From contig NZ_LR134318.1 of the NCBI RefSeq assembly GCF_900636825.1, forward strand, positions 3,381,501 to 3,445,500: a stretch of DNA of 64,000 nt, given 5' to 3'. The stretch comes from Pseudomonas fluorescens. Its GTDB lineage: Bacteria > Pseudomonadota > Gammaproteobacteria > Pseudomonadales > Pseudomonadaceae. The position numbers were made by a program, and so were the translations under genes. The notes under the pieces were generated by a model. It ran no database searches. It was given only the letters and a program-made list of their open reading frames with translations, and had not been told where the DNA came from. How positions within the stretch are numbered: position 1 is the first letter of the stretch; each line of letters opens with the position of its first letter. Positions 54,042-63,032 of this stretch are shown piece after piece.

Positions 54042-54076
54042 AAAAAACGCCAACTTCTTGCGAAGTTGGCGTTTTT
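54042..54076. terminator. Bidirectional intrinsic terminator
   Basis: The stem aaaaacgccaacttc / gaagttggcgttttt with a four-base loop has A- and T-runs on both sides. It serves rlhA on the plus strand and the tRNA-Gln transcript on the minus strand, whose CCA end is only seven bases away. Confidence 0.9.
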
Positions 54077-54083
54077 CGATATA

Positions 54084-54158
54084 TGGCAGGGGCGGCTGGA
54101 TTCGAACCAACGCATGGCAGGATCAAAACCTGCTGCCTTACCGCTTGGCGACGCCCCT
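54084..54158 (-). tRNA. tRNA-Gln (anticodon TTG)
   Basis: On the minus strand the 75 bases form a full cloverleaf: acceptor stem aggggcg/cgcccct, D arm with ggtaaggc, anticodon stem gcagg/cctgc around ttttgat (anticodon ttg), the ggttcgaatcc T arm, and an encoded CCA end. The terminator follows directly. Confidence 0.95.
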
Positions 54159-54477
54159 ACTGCTCTGTCCAGCGGCTCCGAGAGGATCGCTGTGAGAACG
54201 GGGCGCAATTTACCAAGGTTCTTGGCGTTTGTGAAGCGCGGATTGAAATATTTTTTGTTTTAAAACAGAGACTTATTTTTTTCAGCAGAACCGTGTCCAG
54301 CGGCCCGGTTTTTTGAGCGTTGTGTATCACAGTGTGTACATGTCCGATACCGATACATCCCCTTGCAACCACAACGATTTTCGACACAGCCCGGATACGT
54401 CCCCACGCTCTAATGCACCCATGGTTTCAAGGCTTCTTCCCTTCCCTTGACCAAAGACTTGCACAGGAGACGTCATC
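54159..54477. other. Intergenic region with an AT-rich patch
   Basis: These 319 bases separate the tRNA 5' end from the epoxide-hydrolase-like gene. Bases around 54235-54290 are markedly AT-rich. The tRNA promoter (minus) and that of the hydrolase (plus) should lie here; I see no further named element. Confidence 0.45.
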
Positions 54478-55506
54478 ATGAAAAAGGCACTGCACTCGCG
54501 TAAAACCGCACTCGGTCTGTCGATTGTGGCGTTGTCGCTGTTCGGCGCTGTGACCAGCGTTCAGGCGCAAACCGCTGAACCCGCCGCCATCAGCTATTCC
54601 GCGCCCTCACCCTTCGGCCCGTTGAAACACGTGCAGGCCGGCCTGCTCGACGTCGCTTACGCCGAAACCGGCCCTGCCGAGGGCCCGGTGGTCATCCTGC
54701 TGCACGGTTGGCCCTACGACATTCACAGCTACGACGAAGTCGCGCCGCTGCTTGCGGCCCAGGGTCACCGCGTGCTGATGCCGTATGCGCGCGGTTATGG
54801 CGATACGCAGTTCCTCTCCAAAGACACATTGCGCAACGGTCAACCGGCGGCGCTGGCCAGTGATGTCATCGATTTCATGGACGCGCTGAAGATCAAACAA
54901 GCGGTGCTCGGCGGCTATGACTGGGGCGCACGCTCGGCGGACATCGTTTCGGCGTTGTGGCCCGAACGCGTGAAAGCGCTGGTCTCGGTCAGCGGCTATC
55001 TGATCGGCAATCAGGCCGCCGGACAAAACCCGCTGCCGCCCAAGGCTGAATTGCAGTGGTGGTATCAGTTCTACTTCGCGACTGACCGTGGCCGCGCCGG
55101 TTACGCGAAAAACACTCACGACTTCGCCAAGCTGATCTGGCAACTGGCCTCGCCGCAATGGAAGTTCGATGACGCCACGTTCGAGCGCAGTGCCAAAGCG
55201 CTGGACAACCCCGACCACGTCGACATCACCGTGTTCAATTACCGCTGGCGCCTGGGCCTGGTGCAGGGCGAAGCGAAATACGCGGCGCTGGAACAGAAAC
55301 TCGCAACCGCGCCGTCAATCAGTGTGCCGACCATCACCCTGGAGGGCGACGCCAACGGTGCGCCACACCCGGCGCCAGAGGATTACGCCAAGCGCTTTAC
55401 CGGCAAATATCAGTTCCGTTTGATCAACGGCGGCGTCGGCCACAACTTGCCGCAGGAAGATCCGCAGGCGTTTGCCAAGGCTGTGATTGATGCGGATCAC
55501 CTGTAA
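54478..55506 (+). CDS. Secreted epoxide-hydrolase-like alpha/beta hydrolase
   Basis: This 342-residue protein has a signal peptide (GLSIVALSLFGAVTSVQAQ) and an alpha/beta-hydrolase core. The HGWPYDIHSYDEVAPLL block contains the oxyanion HGWP motif, the nucleophile is an aspartate in LGGYDWGARSAD, as in epoxide hydrolases and dehalogenases, and the final histidine lies in INGGVGHNLPQE. A cap domain with WWYQFYFAT follows. Periplasmic epoxide hydrolase activity is likely; dehalogenase activity is the alternative. CAGGAGA precedes the ATG. The downstream regulator is convergent. Confidence 0.87.
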   Translation: MKKALHSRKTALGLSIVALSLFGAVTSVQAQTAEPAAISYSAPSPFGPLKHVQAGLLDVAYAETGPAEGPVVILLHGWPYDIHSYDEVAPLLAAQGHRVLMPYARGYGDTQFLSKDTLRNGQPAALASDVIDFMDALKIKQAVLGGYDWGARSADIVSALWPERVKALVSVSGYLIGNQAAGQNPLPPKAELQWWYQFYFATDRGRAGYAKNTHDFAKLIWQLASPQWKFDDATFERSAKALDNPDHVDITVFNYRWRLGLVQGEAKYAALEQKLATAPSISVPTITLEGDANGAPHPAPEDYAKRFTGKYQFRLINGGVGHNLPQEDPQAFAKAVIDADHL

Positions 55507-55542
55507 GAGCCCCTCGCCCTGGCCTCATCCCAGAGGCTGGGG

Positions 55543-56568
55543 CTATTTGACCAGCCGTTTTTCTTTGGACGGTCTGTAGCCGAAATACGAGCTGTAACAT
55601 TTGCTGAAATGGCTCGGCGAAACGAATCCGCACGCCACCAGCACTTCCACTTGCGACAACTCGGTGTGCTGCAACAAGCGCCGAGCTTCGGTGATGCGCA
55701 GTTCGAGGTAATAGCGCTGCGGCGTGGTGCCGAGTTGTTCTTTGAACAGGCGCTCCAACTGCCGACGCGAGCGACCGGCGTAGACCGCCAATTGCTCCAG
55801 TTCCAACGGCTCTTCCAGATTGGCATCCATCAGTTTCACCACCTCACGCAGTGGCGCACTGACGCAGATGTTTTCGTCCGGTTTGATCCGGCGGTAGCGC
55901 GACTCCTCAAAGGCCAGAATGTCTTCGATGCCTTCGACCAACGCCTTGCCGTGCAGGCTTTTGATCCAGTCCAGCGCCATGTGAAACGCCCCGGACGGAC
56001 TCGATGCCGTCAGTCGGTCGCGGTCAATCACGTAAGGTTCGCTGCTGACGTGGGTGGTTTTGGCGATCTCGGTGAGGGCTGGACGGTGTTCCGGATGGAT
56101 CGCGCAACGATAACCGTCGAGCAGCCCTGCGCGCCCAAGAAACCAAGCGCCGTTCCACAGCCCGGCGAGACTGATGCCCCGCTCCGCCGCCGCCCTGAGC
56201 AAGTGGATGAACTCGTCACTGGCGCGCAACTCGGTGCGATAACCGCCGCACATCACCAGCAAATCCAGTTCCTGCAGCGCCGCCAGATCGAGTCGGACAT
56301 CGGGCCGGATAACCAGCCCCAGATCGCTGACCACCTCGCCCTCCCCCAGCCCGAACGTGCGGGACGCAAAGAGCCCCGGACGCAGCAGGTTCGTGGTGAC
56401 AACCGTGTCCAGCGCCTGAGTGAAGGCCGGCAGCGAGAAATGTTCCAGCAGCAGAAAACCGGTGCGGGTCAGGCGTGGGTTGTCGGCGCTTTGCTCATTC
56501 AGGTAGCGGAGGTTTTTACCCTTCATGCCCCCGCTGAATTGACGTCGTTCGATCAAGTTCTGTTCCAT
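55543..56568 (-). CDS. GlxA-type AraC regulator (DJ-1/PfpI + HTH)
   Basis: This 341-residue regulator joins an N-terminal DJ-1/PfpI-like domain (FLLLEHFSLPAFTQALD, then LDLLVMCGGYRTEL and ISLAGLWNGAWFLGRAGLL) to a C-terminal AraC/XylS double helix-turn-helix (LEQLAVYAGRSRRQLERLF, GFVSPSHFSKCYSSYFG). The position expected for the DJ-1 cysteine holds Asn-Gly-Ala instead (LWNGAW), so the domain senses rather than catalyses. Relatives control carnitine, betaine or arginine use. Two starts are possible; the first ATG lacks a good ribosome site, and an ATG 14 codons later is preceded by a G-rich stretch. Confidence 0.85.
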   Translation of the reverse strand: MEQNLIERRQFSGGMKGKNLRYLNEQSADNPRLTRTGFLLLEHFSLPAFTQALDTVVTTNLLRPGLFASRTFGLGEGEVVSDLGLVIRPDVRLDLAALQELDLLVMCGGYRTELRASDEFIHLLRAAAERGISLAGLWNGAWFLGRAGLLDGYRCAIHPEHRPALTEIAKTTHVSSEPYVIDRDRLTASSPSGAFHMALDWIKSLHGKALVEGIEDILAFEESRYRRIKPDENICVSAPLREVVKLMDANLEEPLELEQLAVYAGRSRRQLERLFKEQLGTTPQRYYLELRITEARRLLQHTELSQVEVLVACGFVSPSHFSKCYSSYFGYRPSKEKRLVK

Positions 56569-56644
56569 CGGTCTGTTGTTATGCGCCGATAGTTGGCCTG
56601 ATCCGGCAAAGAGTCAATCACGCCTGCGATCGATCTCTGGGCGA

Positions 56645-57808
56645 TCAGACAATTGTGCTCGATCCAGCACCCAGTCGACCTTCCAGACGACCATGCAGCA
56701 CGTAGTGTTGATAGCCGCTGGTAAAGCCACCGGCAGCGACGGCAGCGTTGACATCGGCATTCATGCGCAGATATTGCGCCTCGTCGAAATGTTCGGCGCG
56801 GACTTCTCCGGCGCGCCCAAGCTTGTCGCTTTCGATGGGCTGTTCGAGAATCGTGCGTCGCTGGAAGTCGATGATGCGGTTGACCGCATGGCTCTCCAGC
56901 GGGCCATGATTGGGCGATGCCGAATAAATGTGCAGACCGTTCTTCGCGCAGCGATTGCACAGGTCGACGCAATTGCTCTGCGTGGATTTACGGCTCATCA
57001 GTTCCTGGACCGGCATATCCAGGTACTTGCCGACGCTGTATTCACTTTGCTTGAAAATCGTGCAGCACAGCACCGTATTCCCGTTACAGTCGAGCACCAG
57101 CCAGTCGTCTTTGAGGGTGCAGGCCTGCTTCGGGTAGTGCTTGACCAGATTTACCAGATCTTCATAAGGCGGCAGCGCCAGCCTTTTCAGGGTGTCCCGA
57201 TCAGTGTCGGTCACGGAGGCATCGCCTTCGACAATGGCGAAGGTCTTCTCCAGAGGCATCATGACGGAAAAACCGGTGGAGAACTTGAAGCCGAGGCGCT
57301 CACTGAATTCGCGCATCAGGCCCTCTTCTTCGAGGTTATCCAGATAACGGTGGTAGTAAACCTCGATGATCGTAGTCAGGCCGTGACGCTGCTTGAGGTC
57401 ATGCAGCTTGATCATGTTCTGCTTCACCACCTCGATATCACCACCCACATGCCCTTGCGCGTAGGTTTCCTGATAGAAGCCGGACAGCGAGATACGGAAA
57501 AACCAAGGGTTGGCCAACATGGCGGTTTCCATGTTCTTGGCCAGGTTGAGGTTGGAACTGATGCCACTCTGCATGCCGGCCGCATTGATGATTTCAACAA
57601 ACTCACCAATGCGCGGGTGAATCAAAGGCTCGGTCCAGTTGTACAGAAAAATCGACTCGACACCTTCGCGCCGGGCCTTGTCGACAATCTGCTTGAACAT
57701 GTCGATTTGCATGGCTTTTTTGAAGTTTTCGTTTTCCGAATTCCCCATGGGGCAGGAAGGGCAACTCAGATTGCACGCCCCGACAATGTCGATATACATG
57801 TTCAACAT
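56645..57808 (-). CDS. Radical SAM protein with SPASM-like tail and C-terminal repeat
   Basis: This 387-residue protein has the radical SAM cluster CNLSCPSC (Cys12, Cys16, Cys19) at its extreme N-terminus. A C-terminal cysteine set (ACTLKDDWLVLDCNGNTVLCC and CVDLCNRCAKNG, read in parts) resembles a SPASM auxiliary iron-sulfur domain. The last 45 residues (FDEAQYLRMNADVNAAVAAG, then HYVLHGRLEGR) match a short repeat also seen at the ends of some glycosyltransferases and surface proteins. No precursor peptide gene is visible beside it. The ATG with AAGGAG eight bases upstream was chosen; a 13-codon longer frame lacks a site. Substrate unknown. Confidence 0.82.
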   Translation of the reverse strand: MLNMYIDIVGACNLSCPSCPMGNSENENFKKAMQIDMFKQIVDKARREGVESIFLYNWTEPLIHPRIGEFVEIINAAGMQSGISSNLNLAKNMETAMLANPWFFRISLSGFYQETYAQGHVGGDIEVVKQNMIKLHDLKQRHGLTTIIEVYYHRYLDNLEEEGLMREFSERLGFKFSTGFSVMMPLEKTFAIVEGDASVTDTDRDTLKRLALPPYEDLVNLVKHYPKQACTLKDDWLVLDCNGNTVLCCTIFKQSEYSVGKYLDMPVQELMSRKSTQSNCVDLCNRCAKNGLHIYSASPNHGPLESHAVNRIIDFQRRTILEQPIESDKLGRAGEVRAEHFDEAQYLRMNADVNAAVAAGGFTSGYQHYVLHGRLEGRLGAGSSTIV

Positions 57809-57908
57809 CAGTACCGCTCCTTGGGTGAAAGCCACGCCTCTCATCACTGCCGGGGCTTTCGGTCGCCGTTAGTTATTTTTTTGACGCAATTGACATGCCT
57901 GCTAGCAA

Positions 57909-58820
57909 TTAATGCACCACATTGGCGGATGCCATCAGCTCAATCACCCAATCGATGAACACGCGTAATTTGCGACTGATATGCCGGTTCGGCGGATACG
58001 CGAGGTAGAGCGGCATCGACTGCAGTTGCCAGCCGGGGAACAGCGGCACCAACTCGCCGCGCTCTTCGTGCGCCGCGGACATGTATCTGGGTAGCCACAA
58101 CACGCCCATCCCGGCAAGGCCTGCCGCCAGATAAGCGTTACCGTCGTCGACCGCCAACACGTGCCGCCCCTTGATTTGCAAAGTCTCGCGGTCGTTGTGC
58201 AAGGCATACGGCACGGGCTTGCCCGTGCGCGCCCAGAGAAAACCCACCACGCGATGATGCGAATCCTCCAGTTCGCGCGGGTGTACGGGCGTCCCCTCGC
58301 GCGCCAGATACGCCGGTGCGGCAAACACTCCCAACTGAAGATCGGCGAGCTTGCGCGCCATCAACGATTGATCCAGCAACTCGCCGCCGCGCACCACGCA
58401 GTCGACGTTCTCATCGATGATATCGACGATGCGGTCGCTGACGCCCATGTCGATCTGGATATCGGGATAGCGGCGATGAAAATCCGGCAGCGCCGGCACC
58501 AGAATGTGCCGCGCGAACGGACTTGGTACATCGATCCGCAAGCGCCCCGACGGCACCGTCGCCACTCCGGGCAGACTGCTTTCAGCGTCGTCCATGTCCG
58601 CCAGTAGCCTGACCACGCGTGCGTAGTACGCCGCACCGTCAGCTGTGACGTTGACCTTGCGCGTGGTGCGGTTGAGCAACCTGACCCGCAGTCGCGCTTC
58701 CAACTGCTGAACCAGCTGGGTCACGGTGGTTTTGCTCATGTGCAGGGTTTCTGCCGCTTTGGTGAAGCTGCCCGCCTCGACCACCCGCGCGAAGGCTTGC
58801 ATTGCGTCGAACCGGTCCAA
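57909..58820 (-). CDS. LysR-type transcriptional regulator
   Basis: This 303-residue LysR protein is of the CrgA/AaeR-like type: helix-turn-helix SFTKAAETLHMSKTTVTQLV, then RLLNRTTRKVNVTADG, and an effector domain. It is divergent from a RidA-family gene, with a T-N11-A palindrome in between, so that gene is its probable target. The inducer is unknown. The radical SAM gene lies downstream on the same strand after 100 bases and may be co-transcribed. Confidence 0.9.
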   Translation of the reverse strand: MDRFDAMQAFARVVEAGSFTKAAETLHMSKTTVTQLVQQLEARLRVRLLNRTTRKVNVTADGAAYYARVVRLLADMDDAESSLPGVATVPSGRLRIDVPSPFARHILVPALPDFHRRYPDIQIDMGVSDRIVDIIDENVDCVVRGGELLDQSLMARKLADLQLGVFAAPAYLAREGTPVHPRELEDSHHRVVGFLWARTGKPVPYALHNDRETLQIKGRHVLAVDDGNAYLAAGLAGMGVLWLPRYMSAAHEERGELVPLFPGWQLQSMPLYLAYPPNRHISRKLRVFIDWVIELMASANVVH

Positions 58821-58834
58821 GCGACGCCCTCGAT

Positions 58835-58853
58835 TGTTTGGGATTCACAAACA
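58835..58853. promoter_or_regulatory. LysR-type operator (T-N11-A palindrome)
   Basis: The palindrome tgtttg-N7-caaaca contains T-N11-A and lies 15 bases upstream of the LysR start, between the divergent LysR and RidA genes. Its half-sites nearly match those before the SDR gene near 7.36 kb. Confidence 0.55.
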
Positions 58854-58935
58854 GTGAGCGCCAAGTTTGCGCGTTTATCGCCCGCCTGCAAATACCTACA
58901 GTGGAGCCCTCAACTCAAATGAAGGAGACACTTTC

Positions 58936-59334
58936 ATGGCTAAGCGCGACGTCGTATTCCCACCCGCACGCCGTACCCTTTATGAACGCCATCGTTACTC
59001 GCCCGCCGTGCGCGCCAACGGTTTTCTGTTTGTCTCGGGACAGGTAGGCAGCACCGAAGACGGCACCCCTGAGCCGGATCTGCAGAATCAGGTGCGCCAG
59101 GCATTCAGCAACCTCAACGCAATCCTGCATGAGGCCGGCTGCACGTTTGACGACGTGGTGGATGTCACCGTGTTCATCGTTGATCCACAGGCGAAATTCG
59201 AGACGATCTGGAATGTTGTCCTGACGGAGTTCTGGGGCGACGCCCCGCATCCGACCGTGACGGCTGTTGGCGTAACCTGGCTGTACGGTTTCGATTTCGA
59301 GATCAAGGTGATCGCGAAGCTGCCTGAATCCTGA
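58936..59334 (+). CDS. RidA-like protein lacking the catalytic arginine
   Basis: This 132-residue protein has the RidA/YjgF fold (NGFLFVSGQVGSTEDGTPEP, then LNAILHEAGCTFDDVVDVTV). At the arginine position that binds the substrate carboxylate in RidA, it reads HPTVTAVGV, so Arg is replaced by Val. It therefore belongs to a Rid subfamily without the standard imine deaminase site, and its role is open. GAAGGAGA nine bases before the ATG is a strong ribosome site. The divergent LysR gene is its likely regulator. A REP pair follows the stop. Confidence 0.85.
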   Translation: MAKRDVVFPPARRTLYERHRYSPAVRANGFLFVSGQVGSTEDGTPEPDLQNQVRQAFSNLNAILHEAGCTFDDVVDVTVFIVDPQAKFETIWNVVLTEFWGDAPHPTVTAVGVTWLYGFDFEIKVIAKLPES

Positions 59335-59347
59335 CAGCTGTCAAAAC

Positions 59348-59471
59348 CGTAGGCGCTGCGGCACGCTGCGATACTCTCATTTCTGATTGTTCCCGCGCTG
59401 TGCGGGGGGATGCAGGCCGGGCCCTCCGCGTCCCACAATCAAAAGACCGCAGCGTACCGCGGCTCCTACGC
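59348..59471. repeat. REP element pair with long spacer
   Basis: Inverted REP units at 59348-59374 (gtaggcgctgcggcacgctg) and 59436-59471 (accgcagcgtaccgcggctc) flank about 60 bases that also hold the small palindrome gattgt...acaatc. The pair lies downstream of the RidA-like gene. Confidence 0.78.
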
Positions 59472-59613
59472 GTACAGGGCGTATAACGTGGCAAAGGTCT
59501 AACGCTGGCCTTGGACGCCGCGAATGCGTATAACCTCGCCGTTTCGGCTAACCTGAGCTTGCGCCTCACGTCGCCACTTCAGCTTATTTGATGCTCACGA
59601 AACGGAGAATTCC

Positions 59614-60477
59614 ATGCTCAAACGAACCCTGGCACTGACCGCCGGCCTGGCCCTGTCCTTTTCTGCGCTGGTGGCACAAGCCGCCGACGTCCTGCGGGTC
59701 AGCGCCATCCCCGACGAGGCGCCGACCGAACTGCTGCGCAAATTCGAACCGTTGGGTGCTTATCTGGAGCAGCAACTGGGCATGAAGGTGCAGTTCGTGC
59801 CGGTGGCGGATTATCCGGCGGTGGTTGAAGCGCTGGCCACCGACCGTCTCGATATGGCCTGGCTGGGCGGTTTCACTTTCGTGCAGGCGCGCCTGAAGAC
59901 CGATGCGACCACACCGGTCATTCCATTGGTACAGCGCGAGCAGGATGCGCAGTTCACCAGCAAATTCATCACGGCTGATCCCAACGTTAAAAGCCTCTCC
60001 GACCTGAAGGGCAAGACGTTTGCCTTTGGCTCGGTCTCGTCCACTTCGGGCAGCCTGATGCCGCGTTATTTCATGCTGAAAAACGACGGGATCAAGCCCG
60101 AAGCCTATTTCAGCCGCGTCGCCTACTCCGGCGCCCACGACGCCACCGTTGCCTGGGTGCAGGCCGGCAAGGTCGATGCCGGCGTGCTCAACGCCAGCGT
60201 CTGGCAAAAACTGGTGGATGCCGGCAAGGTCGACACCAACAAAGTCAAAGTCTTCGCGACCACCCCGACGTACTTCGACTACAACTGGACCGTGCGCGGT
60301 ACGCTTGATCCGGCCATCGCGGCGAAGATCAAGAAAGCCTTCCTCGACCTCGACCCAGCCAATCCTGAGCAGAAAAAGATCCTCGATTTGCAAGCCGCCA
60401 GCCGTTTCATCGACACCAAACCCGAGAACTACAAGGGCATCGAGGAAGCCGCCCGCGCCGCCGAATTGCTGAAATGA
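59614..60477 (+). CDS. PhnD-like ABC transporter binding protein (putative selenate/oxyanion)
   Basis: This 287-residue periplasmic protein has a Sec signal peptide ([17 protein letters not shown]) and the PhnD/phosphonate-binding fold: [37 protein letters not shown], and [19 protein letters not shown], a serine-rich anion site. It opens a four-gene ABC importer. Homologues of this arrangement in pseudomonads are often labelled putative selenate uptake; phosphonate or another oxyanion is equally possible. Its end overlaps the ATPase start. Confidence 0.87.
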   Translation: MLKRTLALTAGLALSFSALVAQAADVLRVSAIPDEAPTELLRKFEPLGAYLEQQLGMKVQFVPVADYPAVVEALATDRLDMAWLGGFTFVQARLKTDATTPVIPLVQREQDAQFTSKFITADPNVKSLSDLKGKTFAFGSVSSTSGSLMPRYFMLKNDGIKPEAYFSRVAYSGAHDATVAWVQAGKVDAGVLNASVWQKLVDAGKVDTNKVKVFATTPTYFDYNWTVRGTLDPAIAAKIKKAFLDLDPANPEQKKILDLQAASRFIDTKPENYKGIEEAARAAELLK

Positions 60478-61271
60478 CCCTACGCCTCAACCAGGCCAGC
60501 CTGCGCCACGCCAACGGAGTCGATGCCCTGCGTGGTGTCGATTTGCAAATCGGCGTGGGCGAACAGGTGGCAATCATCGGCCCGTCAGGAGCCGGCAAAT
60601 CGAGTCTGCTCAATCTGCTGGCCACCGCGTTGCGGCCCAGCAGCGGCGAGAACGAAATTCTCGGCGAACGTGCCTGGCACCTTTCTGCCCGCCAACGCCA
60701 ACGCCTGCGCGCGCGGATCGGGCTGGTGCACCAAGCCCCGCCGCTGCCGCCGCGGCAACGGGTGGTCACCGCGGTGCTGGCCGGCAAGCTCGGCCAGTGG
60801 AGTCTGGGCAAAAGCCTATTGAACCTGCTGCACCCGATCGACGTCGCCGGCGCACGCGCGGCACTGGCGCGGCTGGATCTGGGCGACAAGCTGTTCGCCC
60901 ATTGCCAGCAACTGTCCGGCGGTCAACTGCAACGGGTCGGTATCGCCCGCGTGCTGTATCAGGCGCCGGAGATTCTCCTGGCGGATGAACCGGTGTCGGC
61001 GATGGACCCGGTGATGGCCGCGCATACGTTATCGATCCTGTCGCGCCACGCCTACGAGCACAACGTAACCCTGGTCGCAAGCCTGCATGCGGTGGACCTG
61101 GCGTTGTCGCACTTCCCGCGCATCATCGGCCTGCGCGACGGGCAGATTCTCTTCGACAGCCCTTCCGAACACGTCAGCCAAACGATGCTCGACGCGCTGT
61201 ATGCCAATGAAAAACTGCAATCGCCGACCGTGGCGGTGGCGCCTTTGACTGTGCAGATTCCACGATGCTGA
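60474..61271 (+). CDS. PhnC-like ABC transporter ATPase
   Basis: This 265-residue nucleotide-binding subunit has Walker [10 protein letters not shown] near residue 37, the ABC signature [15 protein letters not shown], Walker [14 protein letters not shown] and the switch histidine in SLHAVDLAL. It powers the importer at the cytosolic face. The ATG overlaps the stop of the binding-protein gene (ATGA) and the end overlaps the first permease, so all four genes form one operon. Confidence 0.92.
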   Translation: MTLRLNQASLRHANGVDALRGVDLQIGVGEQVAIIGPSGAGKSSLLNLLATALRPSSGENEILGERAWHLSARQRQRLRARIGLVHQAPPLPPRQRVVTAVLAGKLGQWSLGKSLLNLLHPIDVAGARAALARLDLGDKLFAHCQQLSGGQLQRVGIARVLYQAPEILLADEPVSAMDPVMAAHTLSILSRHAYEHNVTLVASLHAVDLALSHFPRIIGLRDGQILFDSPSEHVSQTMLDALYANEKLQSPTVAVAPLTVQIPRC

Positions 61272-62089
61272 GCGCTGATTCACGGGACCCGGCGGCGTGG
61301 CCTCGATTAGTCCTGACGGTGCTGGCGGTTGCCCTGTTGTGGCCGGGCGTTCAGCTCAGTGAGTTGAATCTGGGCGTACTGCTGCCCGGCAGCGATAACG
61401 AAATGGGCCGGTTTGTCGCGCAATTCTGGCCGCCGGCCCACGACGCGGCGTTTCTCGGTTTACTGCTGACCGCCACTTTGCAAACGTTGGCGATTGCCAC
61501 TGCCGGCATGGCCCTGGCGTTATTGCTGGCAGTGCCGGCCAGCCTGATCGCCAGCCGCGCCTTGTCGCTCTCCGCTGCATCACGCAGTGGCGTGCCCAGT
61601 CGTGTGGGCCGTCTGTTGCGCTGGCCGGTGCGTGGCCTGCTGATATTTCTGCGCAGCGTGCCAGAAATTGTCTGGGCCCTGCTGTTCGTGCGCGCGGTCG
61701 GGCTTGGACCGGCGGCGGGCGTCCTGGCGATCGCGATCACTTACAGCGGCATGCTCGGCAAGGTCTACGCGGAGATTTTCGAGTCCACCGATCAGCGCCC
61801 GGCGCACGCCTTGTTGCAGGCTGGCGCTGGCCGACTGGCGGCATTTGCGTACGGCACGCTGCCCAATGTCGCGGCGGAGTTGCTGTCGTACACGGTGTAT
61901 CGCTGGGAATGCGCCATTCGCGCATCAGTGGTGATGGGATTTGTCGGCGCCGGGGGCTTGGGTCAACAGATCGATTTGTCCATTCGCATGTTCGCAGGCG
62001 GTGAAGTCGCGAGCATGTTGCTGACGTTTCTGGTGCTGGTGCTGGCAGCCGATCAACTCAGCCGCTTGCTGCGCTGGAGGCTGACATGA
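61265..62089 (+). CDS. PhnE-like ABC transporter permease
   Basis: This 274-residue inner-membrane permease has about six helices and the EAA-type loop that contacts the ATPase ([20 protein letters not shown], then [13 protein letters not shown]). It overlaps the ATPase gene by seven bases and the next permease by four. The two permeases are paralogues and probably form a heterodimer. Confidence 0.9.
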   Translation: MLSADSRDPAAWPRLVLTVLAVALLWPGVQLSELNLGVLLPGSDNEMGRFVAQFWPPAHDAAFLGLLLTATLQTLAIATAGMALALLLAVPASLIASRALSLSAASRSGVPSRVGRLLRWPVRGLLIFLRSVPEIVWALLFVRAVGLGPAAGVLAIAITYSGMLGKVYAEIFESTDQRPAHALLQAGAGRLAAFAYGTLPNVAAELLSYTVYRWECAIRASVVMGFVGAGGLGQQIDLSIRMFAGGEVASMLLTFLVLVLAADQLSRLLRWRLT

Positions 62090-62853
62090 ATCGTCTGATC
62101 AACCTGCTGCTGCTTGCTGGCATCGGCGTAGCAGTCCTCGCATCGTTCGCCTATCTGGGCCTGGATCTTGGTGAAATGGGCAGCGCTGACAGCCTCAAGC
62201 AAATGGGTGCGTACATTCAGCGCTTTCTCAGCCCTGACCTCAGCGCCGGTTACCTGAAAGCCATCGTTCACGGCTCGATGGAAACCCTGGCGATGTCGGC
62301 CCTCGGAACGTTGCTCGCCGCGGTGTTCGGCATCCTCATCGCCCTGCCCGCCGCCGGGCGTTTCGGTTGGCCGCTGCAGAGCGCGTCGCGGTTGCTGCTC
62401 AACGGTCTGCGGGCAATTCCGGAGCTGGTCTGGGCGGCGCTGATGGTGCTCGCCGCCGGCCTCGGCCCCAACGCCGGCACCCTCGCCCTCGCCCTGCACA
62501 CCACCGGCGTGCTCGGCCGATTGTTCGCCGAAGCTTTGGAAAACACTCCGCCGCAACCTGCCGAAGCCATTCGCTTGCAGGGCGGCAATCCGATTCTCGC
62601 GTTCTGCTACGGCACCTTGCCCAATCTCGCGCCGCAACTGCTTGCCTACATCCTGTATCGCTGGGAAAACAACATCCGCATGGCCAGCGTGCTGGGCTTT
62701 GTCGGTGCCGGCGGGCTTGGGCAGATGCTCTATGTCAGCCTCAGCCTGTTTCAGGAGGCGCAGGCCAGTACGGTGATTCTGGCGATGCTGGTTCTGGTGT
62801 TCATGGTGGACTGGCTGAGTGCCTGGAGCCGCCAGCGCTGGGTGAAGGCGTAG
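62086..62853 (+). CDS. PhnE-like ABC transporter permease
   Basis: This 255-residue permease resembles its neighbour: helices around the EAA loop (ALENTPPQPAEAIRLQGGN) and the same [14 protein letters not shown] tail. It should pair with the preceding permease. It ends the operon; the next gene starts 179 bases downstream. Confidence 0.9.
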   Translation: MNRLINLLLLAGIGVAVLASFAYLGLDLGEMGSADSLKQMGAYIQRFLSPDLSAGYLKAIVHGSMETLAMSALGTLLAAVFGILIALPAAGRFGWPLQSASRLLLNGLRAIPELVWAALMVLAAGLGPNAGTLALALHTTGVLGRLFAEALENTPPQPAEAIRLQGGNPILAFCYGTLPNLAPQLLAYILYRWENNIRMASVLGFVGAGGLGQMLYVSLSLFQEAQASTVILAMLVLVFMVDWLSAWSRQRWVKA

Positions 62854-63032
62854 GCGTCAGTGGATATCTGGCAAAAGCTGATTATGCTCAAGGAAACCTC
62901 GCACCTGTGCGAGGCGGTCAGACTGTGCAAGTTTCACGCGAACGCAAGGGCGGCATTTGCCACAAGGCCAGAGTGCGATAAGCAGTAATGGGGGACTCCG
63001 GCCTACAACAATAAGCACGACGGAGAACACCC

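Noticed and set aside
54084..54158. tRNA-Gln as an integration site for a mobile island
   Set aside because: There is no integrase, no repeated tRNA 3' fragment and no mobility gene on either side.
55507..55542. Imperfect hairpin between the convergent hydrolase and AraC-type genes
   Set aside because: The outer stem of six bases encloses a long poorly paired loop and has no T tract; too weak to call.
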